Shown one piece after another: positions 23,581 through 31,878 of a stretch of DNA of 64,000 nucleotides. Source of the DNA: Aldehydirespirator sp965220485 (GTDB lineage Bacteria; Actinomycetota; Acidimicrobiia; Acidimicrobiales; Aldehydirespiratoraceae). Position 1 is the stretch's first letter; the number at the start of each line of letters is the position of its first letter. Both the position numbers and the translations under genes were made by a program. The notes under the pieces are model-generated. The model was not told the DNA's origin, searched no databases, and saw only the letters and a list, made by a program, of their open reading frames with translations. The stretch is from positions 3,100,001 through 3,164,000 of the forward strand of contig OZ244832.1 in assembly GCA_965220485.1 (NCBI GenBank), written 5' to 3'.

Positions 23581-24063
23581 ATGACTGAGCGTGCCGCGCT
23601 GCGCATCTGGTCGGGCACCGTTCTCGACGAGTGGATCGACTACAACGGCCACATGAGCGAGGGCTTCTACGGCGTCGTGTTCGGCATGGCCAGCGACGAG
23701 TACCTGATCCGCATGGGCTTCGACGAGCACTACCGAACCGCGACCGGCGGCTCGTTCTACACGGTGGAGACCCACATCACATTCCTCGACGAGCTGGCCC
23801 CGGAAACTCCGCTGGCGGTGGACACCACGGTCGCCGGAGCCGACCCCAAACGGGTCCACCTCTTCCACGAGCTGCGCCGCAGCACCGACGAAGCGCTCGC
23901 GGCGACCCAGGAGTCGATGATGCTGCACGTCGACACCAACATCGACCGAGTGATGCCCATGGCCGACAATCTCCACGCCGTGCTGCGAGCCGACGCCGAC
24001 GCCCATGCGGGCCTGCTGCCCGCTGGCACCACCGGCCGCGCCATACGAGGCGTCAGAGCCTGA
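23581..24063 (+). CDS. Hotdog-fold thioesterase, betainyl-CoA thioesterase-like
   Basis: A 160-residue 4HBT-type thioesterase. The pattern EWIDYNGHMSEGFYGVVFGMASDEYL, then SFYTVETHITFLDEL, KRVHLFHEL and AATQESMMLHVD resembles the thioesterases of carnitine catabolism (CdhB/betainyl-CoA thioesterase), which release glycine betaine from betainyl-CoA. Asp/Asn in DYNGHM is the likely catalytic region. If correct it would feed glycine betaine to the MttB-family and dimethylglycine-dehydrogenase-like proteins encoded nearby. The rest of a carnitine pathway is not in the window, so another acyl-CoA substrate is possible. Confidence 0.65.
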   Translation: MTERAALRIWSGTVLDEWIDYNGHMSEGFYGVVFGMASDEYLIRMGFDEHYRTATGGSFYTVETHITFLDELAPETPLAVDTTVAGADPKRVHLFHELRRSTDEALAATQESMMLHVDTNIDRVMPMADNLHAVLRADADAHAGLLPAGTTGRAIRGVRA

Positions 24064-24100
24064 CCGCCCCGCTCACCGCCCGCGGATTCGTCCGCGAGCC

Positions 24101-24122
24101 GCGGCCTATCCGCTCGGCCTCT
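24101..24122 (+). repeat. Solo end module of the dispersed repeat before proC
   Basis: GCGGCCTATCCGCTCGGCCT with the following CT is the same end module as in the full copies and stops five bases before the proC start codon. Confidence 0.75.
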
Positions 24123-24126
24123 TAGC

Positions 24127-24924
24127 ATGATCGCCATGGTCCGGGTGCAGGTGATCGGTGGCGGCAAGATGGGCGAGGCCCTGCTGGTGGGCCTGACGGC
24201 CAGCGGCTGGGCCTCCGCCGACGAGCTCCACGTGGTCGAGCCCGACCTCGCACGCCAGGACGCGGTCTTGGCCGCGGTGCCGGGAGTGTCGGTGTCGAGC
24301 GAGCCCGTCCCGGGGACGGACTCGGTGATCGCAGTGAAGCCCGACGTGGTGGCCGCGGTGCTGCCGGCGCTGGCCGCGGCCGGCACCGGACGGGTGCTGT
24401 CCATCGCGGCGGGAGTGCGCACCGACGCCATCGAGGCCGGCCTGCCGGCGGGAACTCCGGTGGTGCGGGCCATGCCCAACACACCGGCTCTGGTCGGCAA
24501 GGGTGCAGCCGCCATCGCGCCCGGATCAGCGGCGTCGTCGGAAGACCTGGAGTGGGCCCGCCGGATCCTCGAGGCGGTGGGCACAGTGGTTGTGGTCGAC
24601 GAGGCCGACCTCGACGCAGTGACCGGCCTGTCGGGCAGCGGACCCGCCTACCTGTTCCGGCTGGCCGAGGCGCTGCGGGCCGCCGGCATCGCACAGGGCC
24701 TCGACCCGGCGGTAGCCGACGCCCTGGTCCGCCAGACGCTGCTGGGGGCCTCGACCCTGCTGAACGAGTCCAGGGAGGCCCCTGGGCGCCTACGCGAGAA
24801 CGTCACCTCCCCAGGCGGCACCACCGCCGCAGGCCTGGCCGTGCTCGACGACGCCGACTTCATGGGCCTGATCGACCGGGTGGTGGACGCAGCCACACGG
24901 CGCTCCCGCGAGCTGGGCCAGTGA
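24127..24924 (+). CDS. proC: Pyrroline-5-carboxylate reductase
   Basis: A 265-residue enzyme for the last step of proline synthesis, NAD(P)H reduction of pyrroline-5-carboxylate. The N-terminal Rossmann motif (VIGGGKMGEALL), AVKPDVVAAVLP, RAMPNTPALVGKG and the C-terminal signature region GLSGSGPAYLF...LLGASTLL...LRENVTSPGGTTAAGLAVL are all present. ATG 24136 is an alternative start, three codons in. The stop overlaps the GTG of the DUF62 gene, so the two are coupled. A repeat end module abuts the start, leaving little room for a separate promoter. Confidence 0.95.
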   Translation: MIAMVRVQVIGGGKMGEALLVGLTASGWASADELHVVEPDLARQDAVLAAVPGVSVSSEPVPGTDSVIAVKPDVVAAVLPALAAAGTGRVLSIAAGVRTDAIEAGLPAGTPVVRAMPNTPALVGKGAAAIAPGSAASSEDLEWARRILEAVGTVVVVDEADLDAVTGLSGSGPAYLFRLAEALRAAGIAQGLDPAVADALVRQTLLGASTLLNESREAPGRLRENVTSPGGTTAAGLAVLDDADFMGLIDRVVDAATRRSRELGQ

Positions 24925-25877
24925 CCCCATCGGCATCGGCCGGCGCCGGCCACGACTACGACACGGTCTCGTTCCTGTCGGACTACGGCCACGACGACGA
25001 GTTCGTCGGGGTGGTGCACTCGGTCATCGCGTCCATCGCGCCCCATGTGCGGGTGGTGGACGTGACCCACGGCATCGCGCCCTTCAACGTGCGGGCCGGC
25101 GGGCTGGCGCTGGCCCGGGCCGCGCAGTATCTCATGCCCGGCGTGGTCCTGGCAGTGGTTGATCCCGGTGTGGGCACCGACCGCCGCCCGGTGGCGGTGG
25201 AGGTGGGGGACGGCGCCTCGGTGCTGGTCGGACCGGACAACGGGCTGCTGGCCCCCGCGGTCGCCCTCGTCGGCGGCGCCAGCCGAGCCGTGGAGATAGC
25301 CAACCCCGACCTCCGGCTCGACACCCAACCTGAGCTGGGACCGACGTTCGACGGCCGTGACGTGTTCGCCCCCGCAGCCGCCCATCTCTGCTGCGGAGTG
25401 CCCGTCGGCACCCTGGGGCCGGCCATCGACCCGGCCACGCTGACGCCCGGCATGCTGCCGGTTAGTCACCGCGACGGCGACGACCTGGTGGCCGAAGTGC
25501 TGTGGGTGGACCGCTTCGGCAACTGCCAACTCAACATCGAACCCGCTGAAGTGGACGAGCTGGCCGCGGCCGGCTCGCCGCTGCAAGTAGCGGCCGGCGA
25601 CGATCTGCGGACCGCCGACCGGGCCCGCGCCTACGCCGACGTGCAACCGGGCCGCGTCGGCCTGATCACCGATTCGAGCGGGCTGGTGTCGCTGGCCCTG
25701 CCGAGACGATCCGCAGCCGACGAGCTCGGGCTTCACGAGGGAGCCGAGGTGCGCCTCGCCACGGTGTCGGCCACAGAGCGCCAGACTGGCAGCCCACCGG
25801 TCGTGACCACACCGGTGGGGCTGAGCCGCCGGACCGGAGCGTCCACCGGTCGGCACGATCAGGGGGGCCAGCGATGA
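24921..25877 (+). CDS. SAM hydroxide adenosyltransferase (DUF62 family)
   Basis: A 318-residue protein of the fluorinase/chlorinase-like fold, whose common bacterial members hydrolyse S-adenosylmethionine to adenosine and methionine. Motifs: FLSDYGHDDEFVGVVHSVI, DVTHGIAPFNVRAGGLAL, VDPGVGTDRRP, GPDNGLLAPA, TFDGRDVFAPAAAHL, VDRFGNCQLNI. GTG 24921 is chosen because it overlaps the proC stop as GTGA and leaves a short N-terminus before the first motif. The stop overlaps the ATG of a tiny membrane-peptide gene. The substrate-loop features of halogenases were not identified. Confidence 0.88.
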   Translation: MTPSASAGAGHDYDTVSFLSDYGHDDEFVGVVHSVIASIAPHVRVVDVTHGIAPFNVRAGGLALARAAQYLMPGVVLAVVDPGVGTDRRPVAVEVGDGASVLVGPDNGLLAPAVALVGGASRAVEIANPDLRLDTQPELGPTFDGRDVFAPAAAHLCCGVPVGTLGPAIDPATLTPGMLPVSHRDGDDLVAEVLWVDRFGNCQLNIEPAEVDELAAAGSPLQVAAGDDLRTADRARAYADVQPGRVGLITDSSGLVSLALPRRSAADELGLHEGAEVRLATVSATERQTGSPPVVTTPVGLSRRTGASTGRHDQGGQR

Positions 25878-25963
25878 GACCGGGAACCACCATCGTCATT
25901 GTGGCGCTGCTCGCCGTGATCGTCGTGGCCGGGGTGCTACAGCTCTTCTTTCTGGCCCGCTGA
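25874..25963 (+). CDS. Small single-span membrane peptide (29 aa)
   Basis: ATG 25874 overlaps the DUF62 stop as ATGA. The 29 codons encode MRPGTT followed by an almost uninterrupted hydrophobic stretch (IVIVALLAVIVVAGV, LFFL) and end AR. One membrane helix with the N-terminus inside is predicted. No family is recognised; the exact overlap and the strongly hydrophobic composition favour a real gene over chance. Confidence 0.5.
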   Translation: MRPGTTIVIVALLAVIVVAGVLQLFFLAR

Positions 25964-26003
25964 CCCGACCGCCGACCGCCTGGCGGCGATAGCATCCGAT
26001 CCA

Positions 26004-27263
26004 GTGTCGCTTGTAGTCGTGGGATGCAATCACCGTTCCACGCCGCTCGGCCTGCTCGAGCGGATGACGGTCGCGCCCGATGACCTCCCCAAGGCCCTCC
26101 ACGACCTCGCCACGGCCGAGCATCTCAGCGAGTCGGTGCTGCTGTCCACCTGCAACCGCATCGAGGTGTACGCCTACGCCGAGCGTTTCCACGGCGGCTA
26201 CGCGGACATCCGGGAGCTGCTGGCCCGCCATTCGGGGCTCCCACCCGAGACCGTCGGCGACGAGCTCTACTCCCATCACGACGCCGACGCGGTGCGGCAC
26301 CTGTTCAGCGTGGCCGCCGGGCTCGACTCCGTAGTGGTGGGCGAGCACGAGGTGCTGGGCCAGGTACGCGACGCATGGCAGGCCGCCCGAACCGAGGGCA
26401 CCGTCGGCGCGGTGCTCGAGCCCCTGTTCCGCCGGGCGGTGGAAACCGGCAAGCGGGCCCGCTCCGACACCGGCATCTCGCGCGGCATCGCCTCGCTGTC
26501 GCATGCCGCGGTGGCCCTGGCCGCAGCGCGGCTCGGAGGCCTGGCCGGCCGGCGGGTGCTCGTGCTGGGCGCGGGCGAGGTGGCTGCCGGCACGCTCAAG
26601 TCCCTGGCCGACGCCGACCCCCGCGACATAGCGGTGGCCAGCCGCACACCGGAGCGGGCCGTGGCCGCCGCGGGGCTGTGCGGCGGGCGGGCCGTGGCCC
26701 TGGCCGACCTCGACTCCGCTCTCGTGGGCGCCGACGTGGCCATCACCACCACCGGCGCCACCGACATAGTCCTCGAGCACAGCGACATCGACGACGTCAT
26801 GACCCGGCGCAACGGTGCAGAGCTGTTGATCGTCGACGTGGCCGTGCCCCGCGACGTCGACCCCGACGCTCGGGGACTGCCCGGCGTGACCCTGCTCGAC
26901 ATGGACGACCTGGGCGCATTCGTGGAGCAGGAACGGGCAGGCCGCCACCAGGAGACCGACTCGGTGCGAGCCATCGTCGACGACCAGGTGGAGCTCTACC
27001 TGGCCGAAGCGTCGGCCCGGGAGGTCGCACCGCTCATCGCGGCCCTGCGGGGCCGCGCCGACCGGCTCAGCGCGGGCGAGCTGGACCGCCATGCGGCCCG
27101 CCTCGCTGATCTCTCGCCCGCTCAGCGCGCCGCGGTGGAGTCTCTGCTGCACGGCGTCGTGAACAAGCTGCTCCACGAGCCGACGGTGAGGCTCAAGGAC
27201 GCGGCCGGCCACGCCCGGGGCGACCGCCTGGCCGAGGCGCTGCGTGACCTGTTCGACCTGTAG
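26004..27263 (+). CDS. hemA: Glutamyl-tRNA reductase
   Basis: A 419-residue enzyme reducing glutamyl-tRNA to glutamate-1-semialdehyde, first step of C5 haem synthesis. Cys50 in LSTCNRIEVYAY is the thioester nucleophile; GLDSVVVGEHEVLGQVRDAW and the NADPH domain VLVLGAGEVAAGTL are present, as is the C-terminal dimerisation helix region. GTG 26004 gives a normal N-terminus (SLVVVGCNHRSTPLGL). It heads the hemA-C-D-B-L cluster, with hemC 158 bp downstream across a dispersed repeat. Confidence 0.95.
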   Translation: MSLVVVGCNHRSTPLGLLERMTVAPDDLPKALHDLATAEHLSESVLLSTCNRIEVYAYAERFHGGYADIRELLARHSGLPPETVGDELYSHHDADAVRHLFSVAAGLDSVVVGEHEVLGQVRDAWQAARTEGTVGAVLEPLFRRAVETGKRARSDTGISRGIASLSHAAVALAAARLGGLAGRRVLVLGAGEVAAGTLKSLADADPRDIAVASRTPERAVAAAGLCGGRAVALADLDSALVGADVAITTTGATDIVLEHSDIDDVMTRRNGAELLIVDVAVPRDVDPDARGLPGVTLLDMDDLGAFVEQERAGRHQETDSVRAIVDDQVELYLAEASAREVAPLIAALRGRADRLSAGELDRHAARLADLSPAQRAAVESLLHGVVNKLLHEPTVRLKDAAGHARGDRLAEALRDLFDL

Positions 27264-27306
27264 GGGCCGTGCGGATGGGTCACCCCCCTATGGTGCAGCA
27301 TTGCTG

Positions 27307-27410
27307 CTTCCCGCTCTTGTTCGCTGCGCTCACGGGCCGCTCGGGCCACGGCCTCGCTCAGCGCCTCGCGAAATGCTCGTGAAACTCCGGCCTATCCGCT
27401 CGGCCTCTTA
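27307..27410 (+). repeat. Dispersed intergenic repeat, full copy between hemA and hemC
   Basis: Reads TTCCCGCTCTTGTTCGCTGC... through ...CACGGGCCGCTCGGGCCACGG to CCTATCCGCTCGGCCTCTTA. This is the cleanest plus-orientation copy. It fills most of the hemA-hemC gap and ends 12 bases before the hemC GTG. Confidence 0.9.
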
Positions 27411-27421
27411 ACGCCGGAACC

Positions 27422-28327
27422 GTGACCGCTGTGGTGTTGCGGGCCGCGACCCGGGGCAGTGCTCTGGCCCGCTGTCAGACCGGCATCGTGGCCGGGCTGT
27501 TGGCCGAGGCTTGCGGGGTTGCGACGGAGCCGGTCGTGGTGTCCACCGCGGGGGACCGCCGAGCCGACACGCCCATCGCGGAGATGGGCGGCAAGGGCGT
27601 GTTCGTGAAGGAGGTGCAGGCCGCGGTGCTCGACGGCCGGGCCGACATCGCGGTGCACTCGGCCAAGGACCTGCCGTCGAAGACGCCCGAGGGCCTGGTG
27701 CTGGCGGCGGTGCCGAGGCGCGGCGATCCCCGAGACGCGCTGGTGGGCGCAGCGCTCGACGAGCTGCCGCCCGGCGCGACGGTGGCCACCGGCTCGGCGA
27801 GACGCAAGGCCCAGCTCGCCTGGCTGCGGCCTGACCTGGCCTTCGCGGAGTTGCGGGGCAACATCGCCACCCGGCTGGAGCGGGCAGCCGCCTTCGACGC
27901 CATCGTCATGGCCGCGGTGGCTCTGCACCGGTTGGGACTCGAGCCGGAGGTGCTCGACGCACTCGAGCCGGACGTCTTCGTGCCCCAGGTCGGGCAAGGA
28001 GCCATCGCGGTGGAATGCCGAGCCGACAATCGGGCAGTGCTCGAGACGCTGATCGCCATAGAGCATCAGCCGAGCCGGCGGGCCGTCGACGCGGAGAGGG
28101 CCTTCCTGGTCGAGCTGGGCGGCGATTGCAGCCTGCCCGCGGGCGCTCACGCCACCACCGGCTCCGGCGGCACCCTGGAGCTGACGGGCCTGCTGGCGTC
28201 GCTCGATGGCGGGGTGCTGATCCGCGACACCCGCCGCGGCCGCGACCCCGAGACCCTGGGCCGCGCCGTGGCCCGGCACCTGCTGGACGACTGCGGCGGC
28301 CGGGCGCTTCTGGGATCCGCCCGATGA
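27422..28327 (+). CDS. hemC: Porphobilinogen deaminase (hydroxymethylbilane synthase)
   Basis: A 301-residue enzyme condensing four porphobilinogens. Motifs: LRAATRGSALARCQT, GDRRADTPIAEMGGKGVFVKE, HSAKDLPS, GSARRKAQL, RGNIATRLE, and the dipyrromethane-cofactor cysteine in GGDCSLPAGAHA near residue 237. It starts at GTG 27422. Its TGA overlaps an ATG that begins a chain of 29-bp mini-ORF repeats leading to hemD. Confidence 0.96.
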   Translation: MTAVVLRAATRGSALARCQTGIVAGLLAEACGVATEPVVVSTAGDRRADTPIAEMGGKGVFVKEVQAAVLDGRADIAVHSAKDLPSKTPEGLVLAAVPRRGDPRDALVGAALDELPPGATVATGSARRKAQLAWLRPDLAFAELRGNIATRLERAAAFDAIVMAAVALHRLGLEPEVLDALEPDVFVPQVGQGAIAVECRADNRAVLETLIAIEHQPSRRAVDAERAFLVELGGDCSLPAGAHATTGSGGTLELTGLLASLDGGVLIRDTRRGRDPETLGRAVARHLLDDCGGRALLGSAR

Positions 28328-28442
28328 GCCCGCGACGACTGGGATCCTCCCGATGAGCCCGCGACGACTGGGATCCTCCCGATGAGCCCGCGACGACTGG
28401 GATCCTCCCGATGAGCCTGCTGCGACTGGGGACCGTCCGATG
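28324..28442 (+). repeat. 29-bp tandem repeat: ladder of four ATGA-linked mini-ORFs joining hemC to hemD
   Basis: ATGs lie at 28324, 28353, 28382, 28411 and 28440, exactly 29 bp apart. The first overlaps the hemC stop as ATGA and the last is the hemD start. Each of the four intervening units reads as a ten-codon ORF (MSPRRLGSSR three times, then MSLLRLGTVR) whose TGA overlaps the next ATG. A unit of 3n-1 bases is needed for this. No Shine-Dalgarno site stronger than GGGATCCTCC is repeated before each ATG. Confidence 0.9.
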
Positions 28443-29231
28443 AGCCCGCGACGGCCCCGGCCCCATGCGCCCAAGCCGCTGGCCGGACTCAGGATCGTGG
28501 TGTGCCGGCCCCGCGAGCAGGCTCAAACGTTGGCCGACGGTCTGGCCGCGGTCGGCGCCGAGGTGGTCAGCGCCCCGGTGATCGCCATCACGGACCCAGC
28601 GGACGGAGGTGCCGCGCTGAGGGCCGCGCTGGCCCGGCTCAGCCGGGGAGACTGGCTGGTGGTCACCAGCCCCAACGGCGCGGAGAGGACCGCGGCCGCG
28701 GGACCGCTGCCCGCGGGCGTGAACGTGGCCGCCATCGGACCGGGGACCGCGGACCGGGCCGCGGGAGTGGGACTGACCGTGCGCCTGGTGCCCGACCGGT
28801 CGATCGCCGAGGGCCTGGTGCAGGCGTTCCCGTCCCCCGATCCGCAACGCGGCAGCCTCGTGGTGCTGGCCCGGGCCGCGGTGGCCCGCCCCGTGCTCCC
28901 CGACAGCCTGCGGGCCGCGGGATGGGAGGTGTTGGACGTCGCCGCCTACCGCAACGTGGCCGCCCGGCTCAGCGACGACCAGCGCCGGGCGGCGGCCACC
29001 TCCGACGGTGTGGTGTTCACGTCGTCGTCGACGGTCAAGCGCCTGGTGGCCGAACTCGGCGACGAAGCGGTCCCGCCCCTGGTGGCGTCCATCGGCCCGG
29101 CCACGTCGGCCACCGCGGCCGAGCATGGCCTGGAAGTCACGGTGGAGGCCGCCGAGCACACCATCGACGGAGTCGTCGCCGCGCTGGTCCGCCACGCCCG
29201 GTCGTGGCTGGCGCCCGACGGCGCTGGGTAG
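28440..29231 (+). CDS. hemD: Uroporphyrinogen-III synthase
   Basis: A 263-residue protein with the weakly conserved HemD fold: LAGLRIVVCRPREQAQTLADGL at the start, WLVVTSPNGAERTAA, AAIGPGTADRAAGVGL, VVFTSSSTVKRLVAELG and ASIGPATSATAAEHGLEV. It closes and inverts hydroxymethylbilane to uroporphyrinogen III. It begins at the last ATG of the 29-bp ladder. hemB follows nine bases after its stop. Confidence 0.92.
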   Translation: MSPRRPRPHAPKPLAGLRIVVCRPREQAQTLADGLAAVGAEVVSAPVIAITDPADGGAALRAALARLSRGDWLVVTSPNGAERTAAAGPLPAGVNVAAIGPGTADRAAGVGLTVRLVPDRSIAEGLVQAFPSPDPQRGSLVVLARAAVARPVLPDSLRAAGWEVLDVAAYRNVAARLSDDQRRAAATSDGVVFTSSSTVKRLVAELGDEAVPPLVASIGPATSATAAEHGLEVTVEAAEHTIDGVVAALVRHARSWLAPDGAG

Positions 29232-29240
29232 CCTCGCGGG

Positions 29241-30221
29241 GTGAACTTCCCGCAGCGGCGCATGCGTCGGCTGCGCCGGACCCCGGCCCTGCGGCGGCTC
29301 GTGGCCGAGCACCGGCTCAACCCCGCGGACTTCATCGCGCCGCTGTTCGTGCGCGAGGGCATCGACGAACCGCAGCCCATCGTGTCGATGCCGGGGCAGT
29401 TCCAGCACACCCGCCAGTCGCTGCGGGCCGAGGTAGCCGAGCTGCACGCCCTCGGGATCGGGGCGGTGGTGCTGTTCGGCGTGCCCGAGCGCAAGGACCA
29501 CATCGGCTCGGAGGCCTGGAATCCCGACGGGATCGTGCAGGTGGCGCTGGCCGACCTGCGCTCGGACTTCGGCGACGACATGGTGCTGATCGCGGATCTG
29601 TGCATGGACGAGTACACCGACCACGGACACTGCGGCGTGCTCGACGGCCGCGGCGGCGTGGACAACGACGCCACCCTCGAGGTCTACGCCAGCATCGCTT
29701 TGGCCCAGGCTGTCGCCGGGGCTGACATCGTGGCCCCGTCGGGGATGATGGACGGCCAGGTCGGCGCCATCCGGGGTGCCCTCGACGGCGCGGGCTTCGA
29801 GCAGACCGCCATCCTCGCCTACTCGGCCAAGTACGCCACCGCGCTGTACGGGCCGTTCCGCGACGCGGTGGACGTGACCATCGCGGGCGGGGGCGACCGC
29901 CGGGCCTACCAGCAGGACGTGGCCGGTGCCCGGGAGGCCATCGAGGAGATCCGCCTGGATGTGGCCGAGGGCGCCGACATGGTGATGGTGAAGCCCGCGC
30001 TGGCCTTTCTCGATGTGATCTCGACGGTCCGGCGCACCTTCGACGTGCCGCTGGCCGCCTACCACGTATCGGGCGAGTACGCCATGGTGTGCGCCGCGGC
30101 CGACCGGGGGTGGCTCGACCTCGACGCGGTGGCCCACGAGCATGTGCTCGCCATCCGCCGGGCCGGCGCCGACGTGGTGCTCACCTACTTCGCCCGCCGC
30201 CTGGCCAAGGCCATGCAATGA
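29241..30221 (+). CDS. hemB: Delta-aminolevulinic acid dehydratase (porphobilinogen synthase)
   Basis: A 326-residue TIM-barrel enzyme joining two aminolevulinates. The Schiff-base lysines are in AYSAKYATALYGPFRDA and MVMVKPAL. The metal loop reads DLCMDEYTDHGHCG: Cys is present at the first and third zinc positions, but Asp replaces the middle Cys of the usual CxCx7C zinc site, so metal use may be mixed or altered. It starts at GTG 29241. Its TGA overlaps the ATG of hemL. The gene order is correct for a C5-pathway operon. Confidence 0.95.
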   Translation: MNFPQRRMRRLRRTPALRRLVAEHRLNPADFIAPLFVREGIDEPQPIVSMPGQFQHTRQSLRAEVAELHALGIGAVVLFGVPERKDHIGSEAWNPDGIVQVALADLRSDFGDDMVLIADLCMDEYTDHGHCGVLDGRGGVDNDATLEVYASIALAQAVAGADIVAPSGMMDGQVGAIRGALDGAGFEQTAILAYSAKYATALYGPFRDAVDVTIAGGGDRRAYQQDVAGAREAIEEIRLDVAEGADMVMVKPALAFLDVISTVRRTFDVPLAAYHVSGEYAMVCAAADRGWLDLDAVAHEHVLAIRRAGADVVLTYFARRLAKAMQ

Positions 30222-31612
30222 GCGCGCCAGCCCCCGGCACCAGCGGACCCGACACCACCAGCGGACCCGACACCGGCGGACCCGACACCACCAGCGGACC
30301 CGACACCGGCGGACCCGACACCACCAGCGGAGCCGACACCGCCAGCGGAGCCGACACCAACGAGGCGCTGTTCGAGCGGGCCCAGCAGGTGATCCCCGGC
30401 GGGGTGAACTCCCCGGTGCGGGCGTTCAGGTCGGTGGGGGGCACTCCCTATTTCGTGGCCGAGGCTTCCGGGCCTTTCGTGTACGACGTGGAGGGCCGCC
30501 GCTACATCGACTACGTGCAGAGCTACGGTCCGGGCATCTGCGGCCATGCCCACCCCTCGGTGGTCGAGGCCGTGCGGCAGGCGGCGGGGCGGGGCACCAG
30601 CTACGGGGCGCCCACCCGCGACGAGGTGCTGATGGCCGAGGAGATGTGCGCCCGGGTGGAGGGCCTGGAGATGGTGCGGCTGACCAACAGCGGCACCGAG
30701 GCGGTGATGTCGGCAGTGCGGTTGGCCCGGGGCGTGACCGGCCGCCCGACGGTGGTGAAGTTCGCGGGCTGCTACCACGGCCACAGCGACTCCCTGCTGG
30801 TGGCGGGAGGCTCAGGTGTGGCCCAGCAGGGCCTGGCCGGATCCGAGGGCGTGACCGCGGGGGCGGTGGCCGACACCATCGTCGCCCCCTACAACGTGGT
30901 CCCCGACCTCGACGAGACGGTAGCGGTGGTGTGCGTGGAGCCGGTGGCGGCCAACATGGGCCTGGTGGCGCCGCAGCCCGGCTTCCTCCAGGGCCTGCGC
31001 CACGCCTGCGACAAGGTCGGCGCCCTGCTGCTGTTCGACGAGGTGATCACCGGCTTCCGGCTGTGCCGGGGCGGGGCCGCCCAGTGGTACGGGGTGCGGC
31101 CCGACATCTGGTGCTTCGGCAAGGTCATCGGGGGCGGGCTGCCGGTGGGCGCCTTCGGGGCCTCGACCGAGATCATGTCCGGGCTCGCTCCCCTGGGCGG
31201 CGTGTACCAGGCCGGCACCCTGTCAGGGAACCCGCTGGCCACCGCGGCCGGGCTGGCGGTGCTGGGCTTGCTCGACGACGACGCCTACCGGAGCTTGGAG
31301 GCCCGGGCAAAGGCGCTGCAGGAGGGGCTGGCCGGGGCCTTCGCCGCGGCCGGTTTGGCCGCGGTGCTGCCGCGGGTGGGCCCGCTGCTGGGCGTGTTCT
31401 TCGCGGAGGATGCGCCCATCGACTTCGACGAGGCCCGCAAGGCCGCTGATAACGGTCGTTATCCCCCCTTCTTCCACGGGATGCTGCGGCGGGGCGTGGC
31501 CTTCGCGCCGGGTGCCTACGAGGCCATCTTCCCCTCACTGGCCCACACCGACGCCGAGATCGAAGCCACCGTGTCGGCCGCAGCCGAGGTCGCCCAAGAC
31601 CTCGCCCGTTAG
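30218..31612 (+). CDS. hemL: Glutamate-1-semialdehyde 2,1-aminomutase with repetitive N-terminal extension
   Basis: A 464-residue PLP enzyme making aminolevulinate. The catalytic part begins near residue 50 (NEALFERAQQVIPGGVNSPVRAF) and has GPGICGHAHPSVVEAV, RLTNSGTEAVMSAVRLARG, LLFDEVITGFR and the PLP lysine in WCFGKVIGGGLPVGAFG. The first 48 residues are a low-complexity run of DTTSGPDTGGP-like units encoded by a 33-bp repeat at 30242-30358; most HemL proteins lack it. The ATG overlaps the hemB stop (ATGA). An in-frame start after the repeat is not obvious, so the extension is probably translated. Confidence 0.94.
   Translation: MSAPAPGTSGPDTTSGPDTGGPDTTSGPDTGGPDTTSGADTASGADTNEALFERAQQVIPGGVNSPVRAFRSVGGTPYFVAEASGPFVYDVEGRRYIDYVQSYGPGICGHAHPSVVEAVRQAAGRGTSYGAPTRDEVLMAEEMCARVEGLEMVRLTNSGTEAVMSAVRLARGVTGRPTVVKFAGCYHGHSDSLLVAGGSGVAQQGLAGSEGVTAGAVADTIVAPYNVVPDLDETVAVVCVEPVAANMGLVAPQPGFLQGLRHACDKVGALLLFDEVITGFRLCRGGAAQWYGVRPDIWCFGKVIGGGLPVGAFGASTEIMSGLAPLGGVYQAGTLSGNPLATAAGLAVLGLLDDDAYRSLEARAKALQEGLAGAFAAAGLAAVLPRVGPLLGVFFAEDAPIDFDEARKAADNGRYPPFFHGMLRRGVAFAPGAYEAIFPSLAHTDAEIEATVSAAAEVAQDLAR
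30242..30358 (+). repeat. 33-bp in-frame tandem repeat in the hemL N-terminus
   Basis: Units of AGCGGACCCGACACC and GGCGGACCCGACACC alternate, about three and a half 33-bp periods. The sequence remains a multiple of three, so it lengthens HemL by a Ser/Gly-Pro-Asp-Thr tract. Confidence 0.85.
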
Positions 31613-31623
31613 AGTGCCCTGCC

Positions 31624-31854
31624 GTGAACGCGGCGTTCCGATCCGGCAAAGGGCCTACGACGCAGATCGGCTACATCAACTGCAACCACCAAGAGAACCA
31701 CGGCACGCGGGGGCGCCCCGGAAACGATCACAACCAAGACGCCTTCAGACTGGAGTGCCTGGACTGTGGACATTGCTACGGAGCGAACGGGACGGACATT
31801 CATCATCGCAAGTGCCCCCAGTGTCAGGGTGGGGCAACAGGCATCGAATATTGA
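31624..31854 (+). CDS. Small zinc-ribbon-like protein
   Basis: A 76-residue protein starting at GTG 31624, twelve bases after hemL. It contains ECLDCGHCYGANGTD and RKCPQCQGG, so two CxxC knuckles likely bind zinc, preceded by RGRPGNDHNQDAF and an N-terminal KGPTTQIGYINCN. The same pattern occurs in small accessory-genome proteins of unknown function in many bacteria. No DNA- or RNA-binding role can be claimed from sequence alone. Confidence 0.65.
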   Translation: MNAAFRSGKGPTTQIGYINCNHQENHGTRGRPGNDHNQDAFRLECLDCGHCYGANGTDIHHRKCPQCQGGATGIEY

Positions 31855-31878
31855 CCCGGGGGCAGAAGGAGGCGCAAG

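Noticed and set aside
28324..28442. The 29-bp repeat as a CRISPR array
   Set aside because: Units are directly tandem with no spacers, and they contain the start codon of hemD.
27906..30218. A 770-codon minus-strand reading frame
   Set aside because: Antisense to hemC, hemD and hemB, all of which carry catalytic motifs.
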